In this document: positions 32,324-39,320 of the stretch, piece after piece
Layout of the letters: every line of letters begins with the position of its first letter
Numbering within the stretch: position 1 is the stretch's first letter
From: Amycolatopsis sulphurea
GTDB lineage: Bacteria; Actinomycetota; Actinomycetes; Mycobacteriales; Pseudonocardiaceae
Length of the DNA: 64,000 nt
Assembly (NCBI RefSeq): GCF_002564045.1
Contig: NZ_PDJK01000002.1
Coordinates: 2,046,001-2,110,000 of the forward strand
Reading direction: 5' to 3'
Position numbers and translations under genes: made by a program
The notes under the pieces: model-generated
The model's input: the letters and a program-made list of their open reading frames with translations, nothing else
The model's database searches: none
Told to the model about the DNA's origin: nothing

Positions 32324-32653
32324 CTAATCAGGCAGCCTGAAGATGCGTTGCTTGTTTTCATATTCAGTCTTGACCTGGTGGCAACCGATACACAGCACCT
32401 GCAAGTTGCCAGGCTCGTCGCGTCCGCCGTCCCGCAGCGGGCGGATATGATCCACCTGCGTGGCCTGCGCTGGGAAGGTATGCCCGCAGCCACGGCAGCG
32501 TGCCCGGCCTGCGCGGTTGATCGCTCGGCGTACTGCTTGCCGGACGCGGTCACCGGCGGCACGGCGGTACCTGCCCCCGCAGCGTTCGCAGTGGGCGACA
32601 CCAGGGACAGCCACCCCGGGGCATGTCATGCACGCACGTCGCAGCATGAGCAC
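32324..32653 (-). CDS. HNH endonuclease
   Basis: The 109-residue protein begins MLMLRRACMTCPGVA. A cysteine pair in CERCGGRY is followed by a basic helix, CRGCGHTFP, the HNH core TQVDHIRPLRDGGRDEPGNLQVLC and CIGCHQVKT. Such small HNH proteins near terminase or integrase genes often work with the terminase in packaging of cos phages. It lies close to the right end, which may be the cos side of the genome. An inverted repeat and a repeat palindrome lie upstream. It is convergent with the HEPN-like gene, with 13 bp between stops. Confidence 0.82.
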   Translation of the reverse strand: MLMLRRACMTCPGVAVPGVAHCERCGGRYRRAAGDRVRQAVRRAINRAGRARCRGCGHTFPAQATQVDHIRPLRDGGRDEPGNLQVLCIGCHQVKTEYENKQRIFRLPD

Positions 32654-32726
32654 CCCCGGGGTCTTCGTGGTCTCTACCTAGTTCAGTGGCGGCGGGGTGA
32701 CATGCCACCAGGGAAAACCCGGGTCC

Positions 32727-32741
32727 TGTGGTGCACGCCAC
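32727..32741. repeat. GTGTGCAC repeat, single degenerate copy j
   Basis: TGTGGTGCACGCCAC occurs alone, just before the left arm of the long inverted repeat. Confidence 0.55.
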
Positions 32742-32743
32742 CT

Positions 32744-32850
32744 CCGGGAGTGTTGAAGTGTCGATATGAGCCCTGTTCTAGAACCTTCTTAGGAAAAGAA
32801 GCCTATAGAAGACCTAGAAACGACCCCATTTCGACACTTCGACACTCCGG
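32744..32850. repeat. Long inverted repeat with AGTGTCGAAGTGTCGA-like arms
   Basis: The left arm (32,744-32,768) and right arm (32,827-32,850) are inverted copies with two mismatches and one single-base gap. Each arm contains two direct GTGTCGA-like units, so four binding half-sites may exist. The spacer has small nested hairpins (CTTCTT/AAGAAG). Confidence 0.7.
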
Positions 32851-32973
32851 CCCCGCGTTGTCCTCTCATTTGCCGCGCACGGCACCGCGTGTCCCCTTTC
32901 CGCCACTGAGTGGCAATGACGGGAATCAAGGCGCACGGCGAAGTCCGGCGAGCGCCTCCCGTGGAGGTGACAC

Positions 32974-33162
32974 GTGGGAGCCTTGCTCAGCGCTCAAGAA
33001 GTCGCGCAGTACTGCGGGGTGCCGCTGAAGACCGTCTACGGCTGGAACACGACCGGCACGGGACCGAAGTACTACCGGGTCGGGAAGTACGTCCGATACC
33101 GAGCGTCGGACGTGGACACGTGGCTAGAAGAGCACACTGTAACCCCGCGCGAGTCCGACTAG
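32974..33162 (+). CDS. xis: Excisionase-like HTH protein
   Basis: The 62-residue protein starts MGALLSAQEVAQYCGV. It has a MerR-type winged helix-turn-helix (LSAQEVAQYCGVPLKTVYGWNTTGTGPKYYRVGKYVRYRASDVDTW in outline), the fold of actinophage excisionases. GGAGGTGACAC precedes GTG 32974. It probably bends att DNA and directs the integrase to excision. It lies 290 bp upstream of the integrase, same strand, with a divergent HTH gene between. Confidence 0.82.
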   Translation: MGALLSAQEVAQYCGVPLKTVYGWNTTGTGPKYYRVGKYVRYRASDVDTWLEEHTVTPRESD

Positions 33163-33374
33163 ACCGGATCGTCACCCGGCATCGCGCGCCCATGGTTCCG
33201 CGCCCACCCGCGTACGTCTTCGGTGCGCCACACGTTGCCCATGGCTAGCTGCGCGACCGGTTCGGGGAAGTCGGCGCGGCTGGTGAGCTGATACACGCGC
33301 TGTCGGCTGATACCGAACAGGCGGCCGATCTCGGCCCCGCCGACGAACTCCCCGAACTCACTCACGCTAGGCAC
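33159..33374 (-). CDS. Small HTH DNA-binding protein
   Basis: The 71-residue protein begins MPSVSEFGEFVGGAEIG. GGAEIGRLFGISRQRVYQLTSR is a clear helix-turn-helix, followed by a wing-like RADFPEPVAQLAMGNVWR and RTEDVRGWA, similar to AlpA/MerR-type regulators. It may repress integrase or excisionase or act as a second directionality factor. It is convergent with the excisionase (four-base overlap) and divergent from the integrase; the shared 74-bp promoter region has several CTAG-containing repeats that could be its operators. Confidence 0.72.
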   Translation of the reverse strand: MPSVSEFGEFVGGAEIGRLFGISRQRVYQLTSRADFPEPVAQLAMGNVWRTEDVRGWARNHGRAMPGDDPV

Positions 33375-33448
33375 CTTACTAATAGACGCTCGACTACTAG
33401 TAAGGTGACTAGTATCTAGTCAGGCTACTAGCTGCAGGAGGCGAACTC
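33375..33448. promoter_or_regulatory. Divergent promoter-operator region with ACTAGT repeats
   Basis: TTACTAATAG and CTACTAGTAA are inverted at about 33,377-33,409, followed by GACTAGTATCTAGTC and CTACTAGC. These repeats cover nearly all the space between the HTH gene and the integrase, consistent with autoregulation. A GGAGG ribosome site precedes the integrase ATG. Confidence 0.6.
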
Positions 33449-34657
33449 ATGAGCGTTGAGGACCGTTGGCACCACAAAGGCACCCGTAAGCGCACGGCGG
33501 ACTACGGCCGAGGCAAGCGGTGGCGCGTGCGGAACAGGGGTGCCCGGACCCTGTCCTTCCACAAGAAGTCCGACGCGCAGGCCCACGACGTCAAGGTCAA
33601 CGGTGACCTGATGAAGGGTGTTGTCCCGTTCGATCCGACTGCCGGGCGCGTCCTCGTCTCGGAGGTAGTCACCAAGTGGCTGAAAGAGCGCTACTCCGAC
33701 CTGGGGACGCGACGCACGGTCATGAGCCGGTTCAAGAACCACATTCTGCCGACGTTCGGCCACCTGCGGGTCTGTGACATCACCCAGTCACGAGTTATCG
33801 AGTGGTGGGCGGAGATGTGCGAGAAGACCAAGCCGAACGGCGAGCGGTACGCGACCAGCACCCTTGAGCTTGTCTATGTCCATTTCGGCTCGTTCCTGCG
33901 GGCGGCCGTCAAGGGCGCTACCAAGCTTCTCCCCGTGCACCCCTTCGACGGATGGGACGTCGACGTGCCCCGGCGTGACAGACGTGTCCGGAACATCTGG
34001 GAGCAAGAGCGGGTCAACACGGTGCTTGCCGCCATGCCGGAGCGGGAACGGCCCATCGGGCTCGTATCGGCGACCTGCGGGCATCGGCAGGGCGAAGCGT
34101 TCGCCGTCGCGCTCGAAGACGTGAACCGCTTCCGGAAAGAAATCACCATCCGGCACCAGGTGAAGCGCGTCGGTGGGAAGCTCGTCCTATCCAAGCCCAA
34201 GGGCGGCAAGATCCGCACGGTCCCGCTCGCCGACGTCACCGCGACCGCGATTGCCCAGCACGCGGAGAAGCACGGGACCACGGTGGTCCGTTGCGCCTGC
34301 TGTAACAAGGACTGGCACATCGTGTTCACCACCGCCAAGGGCGGCCTGATTGAGCGGGCAGCATGGAACCGGGCCGTCTGGCACCCCGCGATCCAGGCGG
34401 CCGAACTCGCCACAGGCGGCGCCCACGGGATGCACAACCTTCGCCACTACTACGCGTCCCGGCTGATCGAAGGCGGCCCGTCGCACCGGGGAGCATCAAT
34501 GGAGCAGGTCCGCGACTACATGGGACACGCTTCCATCGTCACCACCAGCGAGACCTACGGCCACCTGTTCGAACAGGCCCACGAACGCGCCCGCTCGCTC
34601 ATGGATGACGTCTTCTCCGCTGTTGCGTACCCCCTGCGTACCGCCGAAGGCCAGTAG
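33449..34657 (+). CDS. int: Tyrosine recombinase (prophage integrase)
   Basis: The 402-residue integrase begins MSVEDRWHHKGTRKRTA. An N-terminal arm-binding region is followed by a SAM-like core-binding domain (about 70-165) and a catalytic domain. The catalytic set is visible: Arg in CGHRQGEA (near 213), Lys in SKPKGGKIR, His and Arg in MHNLRHYYAS (near 331), His in MGHASIV (near 361) and Tyr in SETYGHLF (near 370). AGGAGG precedes the ATG. The gene ends at the right prophage boundary, so attR is expected in or just after its 3' end. A diverged fossil of this 3' end lies at 39,206. Confidence 0.95.
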   Translation: MSVEDRWHHKGTRKRTADYGRGKRWRVRNRGARTLSFHKKSDAQAHDVKVNGDLMKGVVPFDPTAGRVLVSEVVTKWLKERYSDLGTRRTVMSRFKNHILPTFGHLRVCDITQSRVIEWWAEMCEKTKPNGERYATSTLELVYVHFGSFLRAAVKGATKLLPVHPFDGWDVDVPRRDRRVRNIWEQERVNTVLAAMPERERPIGLVSATCGHRQGEAFAVALEDVNRFRKEITIRHQVKRVGGKLVLSKPKGGKIRTVPLADVTATAIAQHAEKHGTTVVRCACCNKDWHIVFTTAKGGLIERAAWNRAVWHPAIQAAELATGGAHGMHNLRHYYASRLIEGGPSHRGASMEQVRDYMGHASIVTTSETYGHLFEQAHERARSLMDDVFSAVAYPLRTAEGQ

Positions 34658-34706
34658 CCGTGTCAGCGCAGGTCAGACGGCTACCGGCCTCCGGAGCTAC
34701 AGAAGG
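34611..34706 (+). repeat. Integrase 3' end and probable att region; direct repeat with 39,206-39,292
   Basis: This segment covers the last 16 integrase codons plus 49 bp of downstream DNA. It is repeated 4.6 kb away in the same orientation with four substitutions and one 9-bp gap. A 37-bp block just after the stop (from GCCGTGTCAGCGCAGG onward) is identical in both and is a candidate att core. Confidence 0.75.
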
Positions 34707-34715
34707 GGCCCTTCA
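34702..34715. repeat. Host palindrome half-unit GAAGGGGCCCTTCA at prophage junction
   Basis: This is a single copy of the palindrome found doubled at 37,647 and 52,318. It is followed by a segment (CACCGACTTTGCCGACACC) resembling one near 52,270 on the other strand, so the DNA here looks host-derived. Confidence 0.6.
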
Positions 34716-34904
34716 CAGCCCTCCACACCGACTTTGCCGACACCTCAGCCCGAAGTAGAACAACGGATGTATTCGCGACGGCGCGGAGAAGCCGAGGACG
34801 ACCAGCACCACGATCGTGCCGAGACTCAGGAACAGATCCGGCCAGGCGATTCGCCCGGCCCTGTCCAGCGCCGGGATCATGTGCCCATCGGACTTGTCGT
34901 GCAT
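34713..34904 (-). CDS. Possible small membrane protein after serS, perhaps truncated
   Basis: A 63-codon frame begins MHDKSDGHMIPALDRAG 20 bp after the serS stop. It has one membrane helix (PDLFLSLGTIVVLVVLGFS, residues 22-40). The last 15 residues are encoded by repeat-like DNA and look like run-on. It may be a real small host gene, or the 5' part of a gene cut by prophage insertion. No ribosome site is clear. Confidence 0.3.
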   Translation of the reverse strand: MHDKSDGHMIPALDRAGRIAWPDLFLSLGTIVVLVVLGFSAPSRIHPLFYFGLRCRQSRCGGL

Positions 34905-34927
34905 CGCACCGGTTCGACCGAGCCCGA

Positions 34928-36196
34928 TCAGCGCTTACCCGGCGACAGCACCTCGGCCCCGCCCAGGAACGGCCGCAGCTGCTCCGGGACGCGGACCGAG
35001 CCGTCGGCCTGCTGGTGGTTCTCCACGATCGCGACGATCCAGCGGGTGGTCGCCAGCGTGCCGTTGAGGGTGGCGGCGATCTGCGGCTTGCCGTTGTCGT
35101 CGCGGTAGCGCACGGACAGCCGGCGGGCCTGGAAGGTGGTGCAGTTCGAGGTGGAGGTCAGCTCGCGGTAGGTCTCCTGGGTCGGCACCCACGCCTCGCA
35201 GTCGTACTTGCGGTACGCGGACGTGCCGAGGTCGCCGGTCGCGGTGTCGATCACCCGGTAGGGCACCTCGATCGCGGCGAGCATCTCCTCTTCCCAGGCC
35301 AGCAGCCGTTCGTGCTCGGCCTCCGCCTCGGCGGGCCTGGCGTAGACGAACATCTCGATCTTGTCGAACTGGTGCACCCGGATGATGCCGCGGGTGTCCT
35401 TGCCGTACGACCCGGCCTCGCGCCGGAAACACGAGGACCAGCCGGCGTACCGGCGCGGCCCGTCGCCGAGGTCGAGGATCTCGTCCGCGTGGAAGCCGGC
35501 CAGCGGCACCTCCGAGGTGCCCACCAGGTACAGGTCGTCGTCCCGCATCCGGTACACCTCGGACGAGTGCGCGCCCAGGAACCCGGTGCCCGCCATGATC
35601 TCCGGCCGCACCAGCGACGGCGTGATCATCGGCGTGAACCCGTTCGCCAGCGCCTTCGCGATGGCCATGTTCAGCAGCGCGAGCTGCAGCTGCGCCCCGA
35701 CCCCGGTGAGGAAGTAGAACCGCGAGCCGGACACCTTCGCGCCGCGCTCCATGTCCACCGCGCCCAGTCCTTCGAGCAGCTCCAGGTGGTCCCGCGGGGT
35801 GAAGTCGAACGACCCCGGCGCCCCGACCGTCTTGAGCACGGTGAAGTCGTCCTCGCCGCCGACCGGCGAGTCCGGGTGCACCAGGTTGGGCACCGTGCGG
35901 AACAGCTGGTCGAACTCCTCCGAGGCCGCGTTCTGCTCGATCTCGGCGGCCTTGACCTGCGCGGCCAGGTCCTTGGCGTGGGCCAGCAAAGCGGGCCGCT
36001 CCTCCGTGGAGGCCTTCGGCACCTGCTTGCTGACGGACTTCTGCTCGGCCCGCAACGTGTCGGCGTTCGCGATCGCGGAGCGGCGGCGGGTGTCGAGACC
36101 GAGGAGCTTGTCGACCACGCCCTCGTCCTCGCCACGGGCACGCTGCGACGCGCGCACGGCTTCCGGGTCTTCGCGCAGAGTCCTGGGGTCAATCAC
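34928..36196 (-). CDS. serS: Seryl-tRNA synthetase
   Basis: The 422-residue enzyme charges tRNA-Ser with serine in the cytoplasm. An N-terminal coiled-coil arm (about residues 30-100) is followed by the class II core. Motif 2 is in [21 protein letters not shown] (near 250-270). Motif 3 is in [18 protein letters not shown] (near 375-395). GTSEVPL is the serine-binding TxE loop. GTG 36196 ([14 protein letters not shown]) matches the family start; TACCCT lies just upstream and no ribosome site is seen, so the mRNA may be leaderless. It is the first certain host gene next to the prophage. Confidence 0.96.
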   Translation of the reverse strand: MIDPRTLREDPEAVRASQRARGEDEGVVDKLLGLDTRRRSAIANADTLRAEQKSVSKQVPKASTEERPALLAHAKDLAAQVKAAEIEQNAASEEFDQLFRTVPNLVHPDSPVGGEDDFTVLKTVGAPGSFDFTPRDHLELLEGLGAVDMERGAKVSGSRFYFLTGVGAQLQLALLNMAIAKALANGFTPMITPSLVRPEIMAGTGFLGAHSSEVYRMRDDDLYLVGTSEVPLAGFHADEILDLGDGPRRYAGWSSCFRREAGSYGKDTRGIIRVHQFDKIEMFVYARPAEAEAEHERLLAWEEEMLAAIEVPYRVIDTATGDLGTSAYRKYDCEAWVPTQETYRELTSTSNCTTFQARRLSVRYRDDNGKPQIAATLNGTLATTRWIVAIVENHQQADGSVRVPEQLRPFLGGAEVLSPGKR

Positions 36197-36361
36197 TTGC
36201 AAAAGGGTAGTCGCCGGGGTATCGGCCCCTCGACTCGGTTTCCCGTACACCGTTCCCGTACACACTGTGCAGCCGCACGCGGACTACCCGACAGTCTGAT
36301 CGTTGTCGCCCGATTCCCGCGCTCCGCATACTCGCCAAGACCCCCGAGCGAGGAGAACGCC

Positions 36362-37642
36362 ATGACCGACGACCTGCTCAAGCGCCACCGCGCGGTGCTC
36401 CCGTCCTGGATGTCGCTGCTTTACGACGAGCCGCTGGAGATCGTGCGCGCGCAGGACCGCCGGGTCACCGACGCCGAGGGCCGCACCTATCTGGACTTCT
36501 TCGCCGGCGTGCTGACCAACTCGATGGGCTACGACGTCGCCGAGATCAGCGACGCGGTGCGCAAGCAGCTCGACACCGGCGTGCTGCACACCTCCACGCT
36601 CTACCTGATCCGCTCGCAGGTCGAGCTGGCCGAGAAGATCGCGCGGCGCTCCGGCATCCCGGACGCCAAGGTGTTCTTCACCAACTCCGGCAGCGAGGCC
36701 AACGACACCGCGCTGATGCTCGCCACCCAGTACCGGCGCAGCAACCAGGTGCTGGCCATGCGCAACTCCTACCACGGCCGCTCGTTCGGCACGGTCGCGA
36801 TCACCGGCAACCGCGGCTGGTCGGCGTCCTCGCTGAGCCCGATCAAGGTCAGCTACGTGCACGGCGGCTACCGCTACCGCAGCCCGTTCCGCGAGCTGTC
36901 CGACACCGCCTACATCGACGCCTGCGTGGCCGATCTGGTGGAGACGCTCGACATCGCCACCGCGGGCGACGTGGCCTGCCTGATCGCCGAGCCGATCCAG
37001 GGCGTCGGCGGGTTCAGCCTGCCGCCGGACGGGCTGTTCAAGGCGATGAAGGAGGTCCTCGACGCGCACGGCATCCTGTTCGTCTCCGACGAGGTGCAGA
37101 CCGGCTGGGGCCGCACCGGCGAGCACTTCTGGGGCATCGAGGCGCACGACGTGGTGCCGGACATGATGACCTTCGCGAAGGGCCTAGGCAACGGGCTGAC
37201 CGTCGGCGGCGTGGTCGCCCGCGGCGACGTGCTGGACTGCTTCCAGGCGGAGTCGTTCTCCACCTTCGGCGGCAACCCGGTCTCCATGCAGGGCGCGCTC
37301 GCCGTGCTCGACTACATCGACAACCACGATCTGCAAGCCAACTGTGCCGCCCGCGGCGCCCAGCTGATCGACGGCCTGCGCGCGGCGAACAGCCCGCACG
37401 TCGGCGAGGTCCGCGGCAAGGGCCTGATGATCGGCGTCGAACTGGTCGAGCCGGGCACCCGTACCCCCGACGTCCGCGCCGCGAAGCAGATGCTGGAGGA
37501 AACGAAGAAGCGCGGCCTGCTCATCGGCAAGGGCGGCCTGTACAAGAACGTCCTGCGCATCGGCCCGCCGATGACCCTCACCGAAGCCGAGGCCGCCGAA
37601 GGCCTGGCCATCCTGACCGACTCCCTGGCCGCCCTGAAGTAA
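36362..37642 (+). CDS. Class III PLP-dependent aminotransferase
   Basis: The 426-residue enzyme begins MTDDLLKRHRAVLPSWM. Fold type I, class III features are GRTYLDFFAGVLTNSMGY, FTNSGSEANDTALM (phosphate loop), SYHGRSFG, LIAEPIQGVGGF, LFVSDEVQTGWGRTG (Asp contacting the PLP nitrogen) and TFAKGLGNGLTVGGV with the PLP lysine near residue 273. It resembles AGXT2-type alanine-glyoxylate or omega-amino acid aminotransferases; the substrate cannot be told from sequence alone. GAGGAG lies before ATG 36362. It is divergent from serS. A 47-bp inverted repeat follows its stop by five bases and may serve as terminator. Confidence 0.9.
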   Translation: MTDDLLKRHRAVLPSWMSLLYDEPLEIVRAQDRRVTDAEGRTYLDFFAGVLTNSMGYDVAEISDAVRKQLDTGVLHTSTLYLIRSQVELAEKIARRSGIPDAKVFFTNSGSEANDTALMLATQYRRSNQVLAMRNSYHGRSFGTVAITGNRGWSASSLSPIKVSYVHGGYRYRSPFRELSDTAYIDACVADLVETLDIATAGDVACLIAEPIQGVGGFSLPPDGLFKAMKEVLDAHGILFVSDEVQTGWGRTGEHFWGIEAHDVVPDMMTFAKGLGNGLTVGGVVARGDVLDCFQAESFSTFGGNPVSMQGALAVLDYIDNHDLQANCAARGAQLIDGLRAANSPHVGEVRGKGLMIGVELVEPGTRTPDVRAAKQMLEETKKRGLLIGKGGLYKNVLRIGPPMTLTEAEAAEGLAILTDSLAALK

Positions 37643-37646
37643 GGCT

Positions 37647-37693
37647 GTGAAGGGGCCCTTCACGGACTCTGAGTCCGTGAAGGGCCCCTTCAC
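37647..37693. repeat. 47-bp perfect inverted repeat built from two GTGAAGGGCCCCTTCAC palindromes
   Basis: A 23-base arm (GTGAAGGGGCCCTTCACGG then ACTC) and its exact complement flank a single T. It begins five bases after the aminotransferase stop. The same architecture recurs at 52,318-52,364, so it is a dispersed host repeat that could also terminate transcription. Confidence 0.85.
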
Positions 37694-37924
37694 GGACCGG
37701 CTCGTCGAGCACCTCCGCGCCACCGACCGTGCGGCGGGTGGCTGCCTCGCCGAGGACCAGGTGCACGCGGGACGCGTTCGTTCGGCGTAGTAGCTCGCCG
37801 CGACGCATCCGGGCAGCCATGCGGAGCGACCTACCTCCCGATTCCTCCGCAGGCGCGGTCGGTGATCCGCTACCATCGCGCACTGTCTGCAATGCAGGCA
37901 GTGCGTACAGGGAGGGGTTCGCGC

Positions 37925-38313
37925 ATGTGGGAAGACGTCGCGTTCAGCGTGCTCGCGTCTGGCGAAGACCGGTCCAGTGCTCCGGACGGCTTCGTGCTGG
38001 AACCGGACGAGGCCCGGATGCTGCTCACCAAGCTGACTGCTGCCCAGCAGAAGCTCCAGGCGATGCGCGGTGATGCCGCCCACCTGTGCTCGATGAAGTC
38101 GCCGTCGCAAGACCCGTCGACCCTTGCCGCCCACCGGGCGATGGTCGGGGGCGGCCAGGGACTGGGGCCTACGACTACGGCGGCGGCCACATCGATCTCC
38201 AGCTCGAACACCTCACCGAGCTGATAAAGCGCATCAAGCAGGCACTGAACATCATCACGACCACCGACGAAGACCAGGGCGGCCTGATCACCCAAGCAGG
38301 AAAGAGCAAATGA
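37925..38313 (+). pseudogene. Frameshifted small secreted-type/WXG-like gene upstream of DUF3558 lipoprotein
   Basis: ATG 37925 opens a frame (MWEDVAFSVLASGEDRS) with a helical middle (DEARMLLTKLTAAQQKLQAMRG) that loses sense after about residue 78. The -1 frame then carries GAYDYGGGHIDLQLEHLTEL and a helical end up to TGA 38,311-38,313. Joined near 38,160 in a G-rich stretch, the two give about 129 residues, the size of the small helical proteins often found before DUF3558 lipoproteins in Pseudonocardiaceae. The shift looks like loss of one base, either real or a sequencing error. The stop overlaps the lipoprotein ATG (ATGA), which supports the second half as real coding sequence. Confidence 0.55.
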
Positions 38314-38933
38314 AGTCGTCTGCCCTACTCCCCGTCGCGGCAGCCGGGCTGCTGCTCGCCGCCTGCTCGACTACCACCGACGGCACCCCCTCGGCCGCAC
38401 CAAGCGCCCCGGCATCGCCCTCCGCCGGGTCTTCCCCGGACAGCACGGCACTGCCCTACGCCGGAGCGCCCAAGGTCGAAAACCCGTTGCCGGACAGCGT
38501 CATCTCCGGGAGCTCGTGCGATGCGCTCACCCCCGAGCAGGTCAAGAAAGACGTAGGACACGCCGCCACCGGCCAGCCGGACACGCTGCCCATCGGCACG
38601 TCGTGCAACTGGTTCAACACCGCCGGAGCCAACCTCGCCGTCTACTACACCAACAATCGGCACGAGGGATTGAGCCCGTACTACGACCAGACGCGCAACC
38701 GGATGAAACGGTTCGACGTGCTGTCGCCGATCCAGGGCTACCCGGCCGTCGCATACTCCGACAAGCCCGGCCCGGTCTCGTCGTTCTGCCAGGTCGCCGT
38801 CGGCATCGCCGACACCGCGGATTTCGTGGTCGGCGTGCACGTGGGCGACGAGAGCACCGCCGACGCCTGCCCGATCTCGGCGCAGATCGCCGGACAGGTG
38901 CTGACCAACCTGAAGCAAAAAGCCGGCGGCTGA
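38310..38933 (+). CDS. DUF3558-type lipoprotein
   Basis: The 207-residue protein begins MKSSALLPVAAAGLLLAACS; LAAC is the lipobox, so it is anchored to the outer face of the membrane. A Ser/Pro/Ala linker (residues 25-50) is followed by the DUF3558 domain with conserved cysteines (SSCDALTPEQVKKDVG, GTSCNWFN, SSFCQVAVG, DACPIS). The family is abundant in Mycobacteriales and Pseudonocardiales and has no established role. It overlaps the preceding small gene by four bases, so the pair is an operon. Confidence 0.88.
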   Translation: MKSSALLPVAAAGLLLAACSTTTDGTPSAAPSAPASPSAGSSPDSTALPYAGAPKVENPLPDSVISGSSCDALTPEQVKKDVGHAATGQPDTLPIGTSCNWFNTAGANLAVYYTNNRHEGLSPYYDQTRNRMKRFDVLSPIQGYPAVAYSDKPGPVSSFCQVAVGIADTADFVVGVHVGDESTADACPISAQIAGQVLTNLKQKAGG

Positions 38934-39001
38934 CTTTGCCGGCTCCGAACCGTGACCGTGTACGAGGCAGCGTATCCACCCGAACGCACGACTCCCGTCA
39001 C

Positions 39002-39286
39002 ATGAGCGAAGAAGACTGCGAGCCATCCGCGCAGAAAGAACCGATCTCGCTGGAGCGATTGCGCGAGATCGCCACCGAACGCGGTTACAACGAGGACCCG
39101 ACGGCGGGCCTGAAAGCGGCTGGAGAGGCGCTCGCGAAACAGAACGCCAGTGTTCAAGCGTCGTTCACCGGACTTGCTGAAGCCGTCACCGCCCCGAAGA
39201 CCCGTTCTTCTCCGCTGTTGCGTGCCCCCTGCGTACTGCCGAGCCGTGTCAGCGCAGGTCAGACGGCTACCGGCCTCCGCAGCTAG
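39002..39286 (+). pseudogene. Chimeric ORF: host gene 5' end joined to integrase-fossil 3' end
   Basis: ATG 39002 begins MSEEDCEPSAQKEPISLERL, a helical soluble protein (RLREIATERGYNEDPTAGLKAAGEALAKQ). After about residue 66 the DNA is the relic of an integrase 3' end (39,206 onward), read here in a different frame to a stop at 39,286. The original C-terminus of the host gene is therefore lost. A deletion after insertion of an earlier element would explain this. No ribosome site stronger than GTCAC is seen, so expression is doubtful. Confidence 0.5.
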
Positions 39287-39292
39287 AGAAGG
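39206..39292 (+). repeat. Fossil of an integrase 3' end plus att-like sequence
   Basis: These 87 bp match 34,611-34,706 in the same orientation with four substitutions and one 9-bp gap. In the integrase frame they read FFSAVACPLRTAE, the family C-terminus. The rest of that integrase gene is absent. Confidence 0.75.
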
Positions 39293-39320
39293 ACCACCAC
39301 CCTCGAACGCGACGAAGGGC

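Larger units (their letters stand above)
32654..32973. other. Non-coding region with long inverted repeat
   Basis: This 320-bp region between divergent HNH and excisionase genes holds one palindrome repeat (32,727-32,741) and a 24-bp inverted repeat (32,744-32,850). It should carry promoters for both genes. The A/T-richer spacer at 32,770-32,826 stands out. No gene was seen. Confidence 0.5.
1..34706. mobile_element. Integrated siphovirus-type prophage (right-hand part; left end outside window)
   Basis: A complete virion module (terminase, portal, protease-capsid fusion, tail tube, tape measure, tail tip, endolysin) and a replication module lie almost entirely on the minus strand. They end at a plus-strand tyrosine integrase with excisionase and an HTH protein beside it. 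Housekeeping host genes (serS onward) begin immediately after the integrase. The right junction is probably between the integrase stop at 34,657 and about 34,706, where a host-type palindrome starts. The first gene runs off the left edge, so the left attachment site is not visible. No tRNA gene was found at the junction. Apart from the repeat insertions, the genes look intact. Confidence 0.93.

Noticed and set aside
2969..32741. GTGTGCAC repeats as inverted ends of a conventional insertion sequence
   Set aside because: The units are only about 50-65 bp, contain no transposase, and no flanking target duplications were evident by eye.
34611..34750. tRNA gene as prophage attachment site
   Set aside because: No cloverleaf, T-loop GGTTCGA-type signature or acceptor stem could be found around the junction.
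35015..36361. In-frame 5' extension of the aminotransferase across serS
   Set aside because: The extension is antisense to serS; family length and GAGGAG support ATG 36362.
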